A DNA stretch of 6,925 bases from JBHEMK01 sp046262635 (GCA_046262635.1 JBHEMK010000030.1:1-6925), one strand, 5' to 3'; counted from the first letter of the stretch, positions 1 to 5,891 are shown. A program made the numbers and translations. The notes: generated by a model from the letters alone, not told the origin.

Positions 1-73
1 TGCGCCCGGCAAGATTCGAACTTGCGACCTCTGCCTCCGCAGGGCAGCGCTCTATCCCCTGAGCTACGGGCGC
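1..73 (-). tRNA. tRNA-Arg, anticodon GCG
   Basis: Read on the minus strand the segment folds into a full cloverleaf: 7-bp acceptor stem (GCGCCCG with CGGGCGC), D arm GCTC/GAGC with an 8-nt loop, anticodon stem CTGCC/GGCAG with loop CTGCGGA, 5-nt variable region, T arm GCAAG/CTTGC with loop TTCGAAT, and discriminator A at position 1. With T33 fixed, the anticodon is GCG (window 40-38), which reads CGC and CGU arginine codons. The D loop has an A at the position-20 site and C is the middle anticodon base, both usual arginine identity elements. A 3' CCA, if encoded, would lie outside the window. It starts 8 nt after the ygfZ stop on the same strand, so co-transcription is likely. Most bacteria use ACG (edited to ICG) for these codons, so GCG is unusual. 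Confidence 0.96.
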
Positions 74-81
74 CGGGGGAG

Positions 82-870
82 TCAGTGTAGCGGGCGTGCT
101 GTGCCGCCTGGCAGGGCCAACTCGGCGTCGTCGGGCACCGCCACCCGCACATAGCCGAGCGCCACGATCGAGCCGTCGCGCCTGCGGGCGGCGCTCGTGA
201 CGCGGCCCACAGCCTTGCCCTCGTGCGACAACTCGGCGTCGTACTCCGGCGGCTCGGGCGCGTCCACCTCGAGCACGCGCAGGGTCCGGTTCGCATGGCC
301 TCGGTGATGGAGACGCGCGACCGGCTCCTGCCCCGGGTAGCAACCCTTGGTGAAGCTCACGTGCGTCGCCGTGAGGCCCGCCTCGGCCGGCAAGACGCGT
401 TCGTCGATCTCCCGTCCGAACCGCGGCGTCCCGGCTTCGATCCGCCGCAGCTCGAGCTCGTCGTCGCTGAGCGTCGGCTCGAGCACGGGGTCAAGCAGCT
501 CCACGGCTGCGCCGCCGAACTCCCTGTTCGGGATCCCGCCCTTGCCGCCGAAGACGACCAGCGAGCGGTGGGCTTCCGACTCGATCTCGCACCGAGCGCG
601 CAGGCGCATCCGCGTCAAGTTGGCGCGCAGCGGTTCGGCCAGCGTCGGCTCGGTCAGCAGCAAGAAGTCCGCCGGCGCGCGGCGGAGCACGACGAGCGGC
701 GCGATCACCCGCGCCTTGGGCGTCAGGAGGAGCGCCTCGCACGACTGGCCCGGCGCCAGCGCCTCGACGTCGTTCGAGACCAGCCGCTGCAGGAAGTCGG
801 CCGCGTCGGGCCCCGCGACCCGCAGGTACGCACGCGGCCGGAGCGCGGCGGAGAATGTGACGCTGGCCAT
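82..870 (-). CDS. ygfZ: YgfZ/GcvT-family folate-binding protein (Fe-S / tRNA-modification associated)
   Basis: The 262-aa product belongs to the GcvT-like family of YgfZ. In Escherichia coli that protein binds folate and supports iron-sulfur enzymes, including the tRNA thiomethylase MiaB. The diagnostic motif KGCYPGQE is intact at residues 175-182, with the conserved Cys at 177, followed by PVARLHHRG. The N-terminal half has the family pattern (residues 14-32, AYLRVAGPDAADFLQRLVSN-type, then the LLLTPKARV stretch at 47-55). The C-terminal part has the short beta-barrel motif GRVTSAA at 222-228. An upstream in-frame ATG at 1029 would add 53 low-complexity Arg/Pro residues and overlap the divergent gene, so the ATG at 870 is preferred. 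It has no well-placed ribosome site (GAGG touches the ATG) and sits 7 nt after a TAGACT -10, which suggests a leaderless mRNA. Cytoplasmic. The exact substrate in this organism is inferred from the family. Confidence 0.9.
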   Translation of the reverse strand: MASVTFSAALRPRAYLRVAGPDAADFLQRLVSNDVEALAPGQSCEALLLTPKARVIAPLVVLRRAPADFLLLTEPTLAEPLRANLTRMRLRARCEIESEAHRSLVVFGGKGGIPNREFGGAAVELLDPVLEPTLSDDELELRRIEAGTPRFGREIDERVLPAEAGLTATHVSFTKGCYPGQEPVARLHHRGHANRTLRVLEVDAPEPPEYDAELSHEGKAVGRVTSAARRRDGSIVALGYVRVAVPDDAELALPGGTARPLH

Positions 871-890
871 CCTCGTTAGTCTAGAAACCA
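871..890. promoter_or_regulatory. Divergent 20-bp intergenic promoter with a symmetric -10
   Basis: The start codons of ygfZ (870, minus) and the molybdoenzyme (891, plus) are separated by only 20 bp. The core TAGTCTA at 877-883 reads TAGTCT on the plus strand and TAGACT on the minus strand; both fit the TANNNT -10 pattern. The plus hexamer ends 8 nt before its ATG and the minus hexamer 7 nt before its ATG, so both transcripts should begin at or within two bases of the start codon. No good -35 is visible in either direction, though TGTGAC at 856-861 is a weak candidate for the plus gene. Sequence pattern only. Confidence 0.6.
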
Positions 891-1502
891 ATGCCCCTCT
901 TCCGTTCCAAAGCAGAGCAGAAGGTCCTCGAGCGGGGCTACGACCCGGCCCGGTTGCCTCCCGGCCAGTACCTGACCGACAAGTGGCCCGTGCTGCACGC
1001 GGGAGGGGTGCCGAAGATCGATCTCTCACGCTGGCAGTTCGAGGTCTCCGGCGAGGTTGAGGAGCCGGTGACCCTCACGCTCGAGCAGTTGCAGGAGCTG
1101 CCTTCGACGGAGATCACGGTCGACATCCACTGCGTCACCCGCTGGAGCCGCTTCGACACGAGCTTCAAGGGCGTCCACTGGCGCGATCTCGCCGCCCTGG
1201 CGAGGCCGACGCCGGGCGCGCGCTACATCGTGGCTCATGCCGAGCAGGGCTTCACCTCGAATCTTCCGATCGCGGCGCTCGAGGACGACGCTGCCCTGAT
1301 CGCCTGGGAGGCCGACGGCGAGCCGCTGACCGAGGAGCACGGCTCGCCGCTCCGCCTCGTGGTCCCGAGCAAGTACTTCTGGAAGAGCGCGAAGTGGCTG
1401 CGCAGCCTCGAGCTGCGAACGACCGACGCGCCTGGATTCTGGGAGCGCTACGGCTACCACAACGACGCCGACTACTGGAGGGAGCAGCGCTACGGCTTCT
1501 GA
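891..1502 (+). CDS. Sulfite oxidase-like molybdopterin-dependent oxidoreductase, cytoplasmic
   Basis: The 203-aa product is a single-domain member of the sulfite oxidase/YedY (COG2041) fold, which binds a molybdopterin cofactor. The likely molybdenum-ligating cysteine is Cys81 in the stretch DIHCVTRWS. Other family-typical segments are FEVSGEVEEPVTLTLEQL (50-67), FKGVHWRDL (92-100), GSPLRLVVPSKYFWKSAKWL (151-170) and the tail GYHNDADYWREQRYGF. There is no signal peptide or Tat motif, no heme domain and no dimerisation domain, unlike animal sulfite oxidase or exported MsrP, so it should act in the cytoplasm with an unknown substrate and electron partner. The start at 891 is supported by the family N-terminus (GYDP..LPPGQYLTDKWPVLH at 16-36) and a -10 element 8 nt upstream with no Shine-Dalgarno, implying leaderless translation. 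It is divergent from ygfZ, and the next plus-strand gene is 150 bp away, so it is probably monocistronic. Confidence 0.9.
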   Translation: MPLFRSKAEQKVLERGYDPARLPPGQYLTDKWPVLHAGGVPKIDLSRWQFEVSGEVEEPVTLTLEQLQELPSTEITVDIHCVTRWSRFDTSFKGVHWRDLAALARPTPGARYIVAHAEQGFTSNLPIAALEDDAALIAWEADGEPLTEEHGSPLRLVVPSKYFWKSAKWLRSLELRTTDAPGFWERYGYHNDADYWREQRYGF

Positions 1503-1520
1503 CGCCGGGCGGTGGGCAGA

Positions 1521-1539
1521 GGGGCCTGCTACCGGCCCC
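1521..1539 (+). terminator. Possible hairpin terminator after the molybdoenzyme gene
   Basis: GGGGCC (1521-1526) pairs perfectly with GGCCCC (1534-1539) around a 7-nt loop, 18 nt after the stop codon. There is an alternative pairing of GGTGGG (1511-1516) with CCCACC (1538-1543). No T-tract follows, so it may only be a 3'-end structure. Confidence 0.35.
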
Positions 1540-1603
1540 CACCCGGGAGGGGGTCGAAACCAGGTGGATCAGTGTGATTCGCGCGCGCCCGGCCGGTTCC
1601 GGC

Positions 1604-1609
1604 TAGGCT
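1604..1609 (+). promoter_or_regulatory. Candidate -10 (TAGGCT) for the BNR-repeat gene
   Basis: TAGGCT lies 43 nt before the ATG at 1653 and matches the -10 candidates of the other genes here (TAGNCT). It implies a transcript starting near 1616 with a leader of about 37 nt, in agreement with this gene having a clear ribosome site. No convincing -35 is seen at the expected distance, where the DNA is a GC alternation. The rest of the 150-bp gap (1503-1652) holds only the hairpin described at 1521 and the ribosome site. Confidence 0.4.
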
Positions 1610-1640
1610 CTCGCGTCGCAGAGCGGTTACTCGACTCCAA

Positions 1641-1647
1641 GGGGGGG
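1641..1647 (+). promoter_or_regulatory. Ribosome binding site of the BNR-repeat gene
   Basis: A run of seven G preceded by AA (AAGGGGGGG, 1639-1647) sits 5 nt before the ATG at 1653. It supports that start and is one of only three clear Shine-Dalgarno sites in the window, next to genes that appear leaderless. Confidence 0.6.
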
Positions 1648-1652
1648 AATTT

Positions 1653-3533
1653 ATGAGGAAAGTGCTCAGTGTGCTGCTCACCGGAGCGGCGCTCGTGCTC
1701 GTCGGATCGGCATCGGGATCGGCGCCCGGCACCGACGTCCGGCTCTCGAACGACTGCCATCCCGGCGCCTGCGGGGCCGGCTACGTGAGCGATTACACGC
1801 TCGTGACCGGGATTCCGTACACCGATCCCACACTTGCCGAGTGCACCCGGTCACACGGCCGCCAGAACGAGCCGGCTGTGGCCGTCGACCCGCGTGACAC
1901 GAGGGTGCTGCTTGGCAGCTCCAACGACTACTGCGGGGTGTACAACCGCACAGCCTCGGACGGGACGCCGCTCGCCCTGGGCCCGATCTGGCTCGGCTAC
2001 TACCGCTCGACCGACTCGGGTCAGAGCTTCGTCAGCTCGCTCGTCCCCGGGTATCCGGACGACACGTCGCCCTATGCGGCGCTGTCGCAGGCACGAACGG
2101 CGACGGCGGGCGACCCGGTGATCGCGTGGGACCGGCACGGGCGCGCCTTCTTCGGCTCCGAGTCGTCCGGCGATCCGGCCGGCTCCAAGAAGACCTTCGG
2201 CGACGTCTTCGTCGCGCGGTACCGCAATCCGGGCGGCCCCGACTCGCCGAACACAACCGCTGACGGGAAGGAGTACAACGGCACGACCGTCCTCCAGCGG
2301 GGCTCGTCCGCCCCGAATCTGCTCGGGGTGTTCAACGACAAGACGGCGATCGAGGCCGACCGCACGGGCGGTCCCTGTGACGGCAACGTGTACTTCGCGT
2401 GGTCCCGCTTCACCGGCAACGGCGGGGTCAACATCTACTTCGCCCGCTCGACCGACCACGGCGTCACGTTCTCGAACCCGCAGAAGCTGACGGCGAGCAT
2501 CCACGACGTGCAGTTCCCGGAGATCTCGGTGACCGGCAACGGCCACGTCTATGTGACCTTCCGCCAGTTCGCCTCGAAGAAGGGGCACGAGCCGGACGCC
2601 ATCCAGTACGTGAAGTCGGTCGACTGCGGCCAGACGTTCAGCAGCCGCCAGACGATCGTCCAGTTCACCCCCTACGATGCGCAGGACGTCGCCGGCCCCG
2701 CTGCGACTCCGCCGCAGTCGGCACCCGACGATCCGGCAGCGGCAGAGAGCGGCGACGCGCAGGGCGGCCTCGCCCGCAACTGCGGCGATTTCGCCAATGC
2801 GTGCCAGTCCGGCTACACGTTCTTCCGCCGGGACACGCAGGCTCGCTCGACCGCCGACCAGCTGGACAAGGCGCACGAGTGGATCTACATCGTCTACGAC
2901 CCGACGAAGCCGGGAACGGAGACTCCGACCGGGACGACCTACGGCTCGATCCAGCCGGGGACGGGCAGCCAGTCCGCGATCTCCTTCGTGCGGCTCGACG
3001 GTGCGACCGGCGCGCACACGGCGCCACGGCTGCTCGACAACCAGCCGACCGGGCACCAGCTCTTCCCGGACATCTCGGCCGACGGCGGTGTTCTCCATGC
3101 GCTGTGGTGGGACACGCGGAATGATCCGTGCTACAGCCCGATGCGGCCGGTGGGCAACTGTGCCGACCGCACGACCGTCCCCGCGCTCGACGTCTTCGCC
3201 ACGAGCTCGCACGACAACGGCGGCTCCTGGAGCCCGGCCGTGCGGGTCACCGACGTGACGACGAACGGGAACTACGAGCAGTTCTCGAACCGCACAGTGC
3301 CGTTCGGCGGCGACTACCTGTGGGTGACATCGCAGGGCGACTTCTCGTACGGGGCGTGGACCGACTGGCGCAACACCGTCGCCGGCGGCGACCCGCGCGA
3401 GGCGGGGGACGGCGACGGCGACTCGGCCGATGTCCGTCAGTGCCGGAGCGAGTCGAACGGCACGTTCAGCAGCGACCTCTGCCCCAGGGCCGGGGGCCTC
3501 GACCAGGACATCTACGGGGACACGACGCCGTAA
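1653..3533 (+). CDS. Secreted BNR/Asp-box (sialidase-type beta-propeller) protein
   Basis: The 626-aa product starts with a Sec signal peptide: MRK, a hydrophobic core at residues 4-18, and a likely cleavage around 20-24 (GSASGSA). The mature part has four Asp-box repeats of the S-x-D-x-G-x-[TS]-[WF] type at residues 119-126, 266-273, 322-329 and 519-526. These are typical of sialidase-like beta-propellers that cap blade hairpins. Other propeller-like pieces are QNEPAVAVDPRDTRVLLGS (71-89), DKTAIEADR (229-237), LFPDISADGGVLHALWWDTR (470-489) and GAWTDWRN (567-574). There are 12 cysteines, an even number consistent with disulfides in an exported protein, and a Gly/Asp-rich stretch near 578-592. 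Asp boxes alone do not prove sialidase activity, and I do not identify the full catalytic Arg triad, so the substrate is unknown. No anchor or sortase motif is visible. It has its own promoter and terminator and looks monocistronic. Confidence 0.82.
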   Translation: MRKVLSVLLTGAALVLVGSASGSAPGTDVRLSNDCHPGACGAGYVSDYTLVTGIPYTDPTLAECTRSHGRQNEPAVAVDPRDTRVLLGSSNDYCGVYNRTASDGTPLALGPIWLGYYRSTDSGQSFVSSLVPGYPDDTSPYAALSQARTATAGDPVIAWDRHGRAFFGSESSGDPAGSKKTFGDVFVARYRNPGGPDSPNTTADGKEYNGTTVLQRGSSAPNLLGVFNDKTAIEADRTGGPCDGNVYFAWSRFTGNGGVNIYFARSTDHGVTFSNPQKLTASIHDVQFPEISVTGNGHVYVTFRQFASKKGHEPDAIQYVKSVDCGQTFSSRQTIVQFTPYDAQDVAGPAATPPQSAPDDPAAAESGDAQGGLARNCGDFANACQSGYTFFRRDTQARSTADQLDKAHEWIYIVYDPTKPGTETPTGTTYGSIQPGTGSQSAISFVRLDGATGAHTAPRLLDNQPTGHQLFPDISADGGVLHALWWDTRNDPCYSPMRPVGNCADRTTVPALDVFATSSHDNGGSWSPAVRVTDVTTNGNYEQFSNRTVPFGGDYLWVTSQGDFSYGAWTDWRNTVAGGDPREAGDGDGDSADVRQCRSESNGTFSSDLCPRAGGLDQDIYGDTTP

Positions 3534-3548
3534 CTCGAACGAGGGTCA

Positions 3549-3589
3549 AGGTGGCTCGCCCTGCAGTCGATACGTAGGGCGTACCACCT
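3549..3589 (+). other. Interrupted hairpin downstream of the BNR gene
   Basis: AGGTGG (3549-3554) pairs with CCACCT (3584-3589), and GCCCT (3558-3562) pairs with AGGGC (3576-3580), separated by a symmetric 3x3 internal loop (CTC/GTA) and closed by a 13-nt loop that can shrink to 9 by a G-T and a C-G pair. It begins 15 nt after the stop, just before the terminator. It may stabilise the mRNA 3' end or be a protein site; its role is unknown. Confidence 0.4.
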
Positions 3590-3597
3590 CCCCCCTC

Positions 3598-3625
3598 GAA
3601 AACGGCGCCCTTGGGCGCTGTTTTC
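3598..3625 (+). terminator. Intrinsic terminator of the BNR gene (potentially bidirectional)
   Basis: GAAAACGGCGCC pairs with GGCGCTGTTTTC over 12 bp with one G-T pair and a CTTG loop. The A-tract on the left arm and T-tract on the right arm make it a classic rho-independent terminator that could work on both strands. It lies 64 nt past the BNR stop and also 140 nt beyond the groEL stop. Confidence 0.8.
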
Positions 3626-3686
3626 ACGTCCGGGGGCAGGGGGATCCCTCAGCCGGCGCAAACCCCCGGCAATCCGACCCGAAGAC

Positions 3687-3719
3687 GCAAGCGGGGCCGG
3701 CTGAGCCGGCCCCGCTTGC
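3687..3719 (-). terminator. GC-rich hairpin terminator of groES-groEL
   Basis: GCAAGCGGGGCCGG pairs perfectly with its complement at 3706-3719 over 14 bp, with a 5-nt loop (3701-3705) that could close by two more pairs. It lies 44 nt beyond the groEL stop in the minus direction. The following minus-strand bases (GTCTTCGGG) form only a weak T-tract, so termination could be inefficient or the hairpin may work together with the 3598-3625 structure. Confidence 0.65.
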
Positions 3720-3763
3720 CCTGTAACGCTCACCTGCGGCGGGGCCGCAGCCTCCGCGCGTCC

Positions 3764-5398
3764 CTACATCATCCCGCCCATGTCGGGCATCCCGCCGCCG
3801 CCGCCGCCCATGCCGGCGCCGGCCTTCTCGGGCGCCTCGGCGACGATCGCCTCGGTGGTGAGGATGTTCTTCGCGATCGAGGCGGCGTTCTGCAGCGCCG
3901 AGCGCGTCACCATGGTCGGGTCGATGATGCCGGCCTTGACGAGATCCTCGAGCTCGTTCGTGTCGACGTTCAGACCCTGGCCCTTGGCGGCCGAGCGCAC
4001 CTGGTTGACGACAACCGACCCCTCGAGGCCGGCGTTCTGGGCGAGCTGACGGAGCGGCTCCTCCAGCGCACGGAGGATGATTCTCGCGCCCGTCTTCTCG
4101 TCGCCGTCCAGGTCGTCGAGCGTGACCGCCTTCGCAGCGGTCAGCAGCGCGACGCCGCCGCCCGGAACGATGCCCTCCTCGAGAGCGGCGCGGGTGGCCT
4201 GCAGCGCATCCTCGACGCGATGCTTCTTCTCCTTCATCTCGGTCTCGGTGGCAGCGCCGACCTTGACCACCGCGACGCCGCCGGCGAGCTTCGCCAGCCG
4301 CTCCTGCAGCTTCTCGCGGTCGAAGTCGGAGTCCGTCGTCTCGATCTCCGCCTTGAGCTGCTTGATCCGCGACTTGATCGCCTCGGAGTCGCCGTTCCCG
4401 TCGATGATCGTGGTCGAGTCCTTGTCGACAACCACGCGGCGGGCCTTGCCGAGCTGGGCGAGCTTCGTGTTCTCGAGCTTGAGACCCATCTCCTCGGTGA
4501 TCACCTCGGCGCCGCTGAGGATCGCGATGTCCTCGAGCATCCGCTTGCGGCGGTCACCGAAGCCCGGCGCCTTGACCGCGACGGCCGTGAAGGTGCCGCG
4601 GAGCTTGTTGACCACGATCGTCGCGAGCGACTCGCCCTCGACGTCCTCGGCCACGATCAGCAGCGGCCGGCCGGCCTGGATGACCTGCTCGAGCACTGGC
4701 AGGAGATCCTTGACGGCGCCGATCTTCTGGTTCGCGACCAGGATGTACGGATCGTCGAGCACCGCCTCCATGCGCTCGGGGTCGGTGATCATGTACGGCG
4801 AGAGGTAGCCCTTGTCGAACTGCATGCCCTCGGTGAACTCGAGCTCGAGGCCGAAGGTCTGGCCCTCCTCGACATTGACGACGCCGTCCTTGCCGACCTT
4901 CTCGATCGCGTCGGCGATCACGTCACCAATCTCGCGCTCGCGCGACGAGATGCTGGCGACCCGGGCGATGTCCTCCTTGCCCGAGATCTCCTTCGACTGC
5001 TTCTTGAGGTTCGCGACGACCTGCTCGACGGCAACTTCGATGCCGCGCTTGAGCCCCATCGGGTTGGCGCCGGCGGAGACGTTCTTCAGGCCCTCGCGGA
5101 CGATCGCCTGGGCGAGCACCGTCGCCGTCGTGGTGCCGTCGCCGGCGACGTCGTTCGTCGAGGTCGCGACCTCACGGACGAGCTGGGCGCCCTGGTTCTC
5201 GAAGACGTCCTCGACCTCGATCTCACGCGCGATCGTGACGCCGTCGTTTGTGATCGTGGGCGCGCCGAACTTCTTGTCGAGCACGACATAGCGCCCCTTC
5301 GGGCCAAGGGTGACCTTGACCGCGTCGGCGAGGATGTCCACTCCGCGCTGCAGCGAGCGGCGGGCGTCCTCGTTGAACTTCAGTTCCTTATGAGCCAT
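3764..5398 (-). CDS. groEL: 60-kDa chaperonin GroEL
   Basis: The 544-aa product is a full-length type I chaperonin. It folds client proteins in a double-ring cage closed by GroES, with ATP hydrolysis, in the cytoplasm. Conserved elements are at the standard positions: TLGPKGR (30-36), NDGVTIAREI with Asp52 (51-60), the nucleotide-binding GDGTTT with Asp87 (86-91), PGGGVAL (412-418), and RVEDAL with the catalytic Asp397 (394-399). The C-terminus is a Gly-Met tail of the GGM type (529-544), as in E. coli GroEL and actinobacterial GroEL2, not the His-rich tail of mycobacterial GroEL1. The ATG at 5437 would add 13 residues; the start at 5398 is chosen because MAHKELKF is the family N-terminus and GGAGG lies 10 nt upstream. 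It follows groES by 72 nt on the same strand and should share its CIRCE-controlled promoter. No inactivating change is seen. Confidence 0.98.
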   Translation of the reverse strand: MAHKELKFNEDARRSLQRGVDILADAVKVTLGPKGRYVVLDKKFGAPTITNDGVTIAREIEVEDVFENQGAQLVREVATSTNDVAGDGTTTATVLAQAIVREGLKNVSAGANPMGLKRGIEVAVEQVVANLKKQSKEISGKEDIARVASISSREREIGDVIADAIEKVGKDGVVNVEEGQTFGLELEFTEGMQFDKGYLSPYMITDPERMEAVLDDPYILVANQKIGAVKDLLPVLEQVIQAGRPLLIVAEDVEGESLATIVVNKLRGTFTAVAVKAPGFGDRRKRMLEDIAILSGAEVITEEMGLKLENTKLAQLGKARRVVVDKDSTTIIDGNGDSEAIKSRIKQLKAEIETTDSDFDREKLQERLAKLAGGVAVVKVGAATETEMKEKKHRVEDALQATRAALEEGIVPGGGVALLTAAKAVTLDDLDGDEKTGARIILRALEEPLRQLAQNAGLEGSVVVNQVRSAAKGQGLNVDTNELEDLVKAGIIDPTMVTRSALQNAASIAKNILTTEAIVAEAPEKAGAGMGGGGGGMPDMGGMM

Positions 5399-5408
5399 TC
5401 CGTTCTTA

Positions 5409-5413
5409 CCTCC
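5409..5413 (-). promoter_or_regulatory. Ribosome binding site deciding the groEL start
   Basis: GGAGG on the minus strand, 10 nt before the ATG at 5398, lies inside the longer frame that begins at 5437. It argues for the shorter, family-standard start. The remaining groES-groEL spacer is GC-rich with a small GGCC-based hairpin possibility (5442-5457) but no clear second promoter. Confidence 0.7.
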
Positions 5414-5470
5414 GTTGGATGAAACCCGCGCTGACACACGGCCTGCGGCCGGGCCTGGACGCGGAAAGAG

Positions 5471-5788
5471 CTACTTCTTTGCGCCCGCGAGCTCGCGGTC
5501 GCCGACGACCTTCGCGAGGATGTCCGACTCGCGCAGGATCAGGACATCGTCGGTACCGAGCTTGATCTCGGTGCCACCGTACTTGGAGAAGATGACCTCG
5601 TCACCCTCGTCGACGTCCATCTTGACGTACTCCCCGTCCTCGTCACGGGGGCCCGGGCCGACGGCAAGGACGCGGCCGCGCTGCGGCTTCTCCTTCGCCG
5701 TGTCCGGCAGCACAATGCCGCTCACAGTCGTCTCCTCTTCCTCGAGGACCTCGACGATGAGACGGTCACCCAGCGGCTGGAGATTCAT
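5471..5788 (-). CDS. groES: 10-kDa co-chaperonin GroES
   Basis: The 105-aa product is the heptameric lid of the GroEL cage. The N-terminal chaperonin-10 signature LQPLGDRLIV is at residues 3-12. The mobile loop (about 16-32) carries the GroEL-contacting hydrophobic tripeptide IVL at 25-27 in the context SGIVLPD. VLAVGPG (40-46) and the strand pattern DVDEGDEVIFSKYGGTEIK (58-76), followed by the family end DILAKV, complete the fold. The length is slightly above the usual 95-100 because of a short tail (VGDRELAGAKK). The start at 5788 is backed by AGGAGG 6 nt upstream. It is first in a two-gene operon with groEL, behind a promoter with an HrcA operator, so heat induction by HrcA release is expected. 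Confidence 0.98.
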   Translation of the reverse strand: MNLQPLGDRLIVEVLEEEETTVSGIVLPDTAKEKPQRGRVLAVGPGPRDEDGEYVKMDVDEGDEVIFSKYGGTEIKLGTDDVLILRESDILAKVVGDRELAGAKK

Positions 5789-5794
5789 GCATTT

Positions 5795-5800
5795 CCTCCT
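5795..5800 (-). promoter_or_regulatory. Strong ribosome binding site of groES
   Basis: A perfect AGGAGG with a 6-nt spacer precedes the ATG at 5788. It contrasts with the leaderless-looking starts elsewhere in the window and fits a highly expressed gene. Confidence 0.8.
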
Positions 5801-5825
5801 GTGGTGAACGACTTTGTGACACTAG

Positions 5826-5852
5826 TTGGCACTCTACCTTCTCGAGTGCTAG
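5826..5852 (-). promoter_or_regulatory. CIRCE operator (HrcA binding site) of groES-groEL
   Basis: On the plus strand TTGGCACTC (5826-5834), a 9-nt spacer, then GAGTGCTAG (5844-5852). This matches the CIRCE consensus TTAGCACTC-N9-GAGTGCTAA at 16 of 18 arm positions with the exact spacer length. It begins 3 nt after the proposed -10 and covers the predicted transcription start near 5849, the usual place for HrcA repression. The repressor gene itself is not in the window. Confidence 0.93.
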
Positions 5853-5855
5853 CAC

Positions 5856-5884
5856 AGTCTAACCCGGCTCGCGTTCCTGTGCAA
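5856..5884 (-). promoter_or_regulatory. groES promoter, TTGCAC-N17-TAGACT
   Basis: On the minus strand TTGCAC (5884-5879) and TAGACT (5861-5856) are separated by exactly 17 bp. The implied start is near 5849, inside the CIRCE box, giving a leader of about 60 nt. The -10 is identical to the minus-strand -10 of ygfZ. The -35 is only a partial match to TTGACA. A TAGAGT at 5836-5831 is a less likely alternative -10. Confidence 0.6.
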
Positions 5885-5891
5885 ACCCCGG

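Noticed and set aside
868..1029. Longer ygfZ start at 1029
   Set aside because: Adds 53 residues without family similarity and runs into the divergent molybdoenzyme coding region; the ATG at 870 fits the family length and the -10.
223..1060. Two plus-strand frames (223-879 and 347-1060) opposite ygfZ
   Set aside because: Both are antisense to the YgfZ signature-bearing gene; the translations are Arg/Ser low-complexity and one overlaps the real divergent gene.
1851..3212. Minus-strand 453-aa open frame opposite the BNR gene
   Set aside because: Rich in Arg and Val with no domain, and mirrors the codon periodicity of the plus-strand gene, which has a signal peptide and Asp boxes.
2677..3726. 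Frames overlapping the BNR gene end (2677-3258, 3128-3577, 3430-3726)
   Set aside because: Out-of-frame shadows of the BNR gene running into terminator hairpins, with Arg-rich composition and no ribosome site.
3611..5422. Plus-strand 603-aa open frame opposite groEL
   Set aside because: It is antisense to an unmistakable groEL. Long antisense frames are common opposite GC-rich genes because of their codon bias, and the sequence is low-complexity Arg/Leu/Asp-rich with no recognisable domain.
5399..5437. Longer groEL start at 5437
   Set aside because: The extra 13 residues cover the ribosome site, and MAHKELKF is the family N-terminus.
5442..5457. GGCC-based hairpin in the groES-groEL spacer as a thermosensor or attenuator
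   Set aside because: The stem is only about 4 bp and does not cover the groEL ribosome site, so it is not supported.
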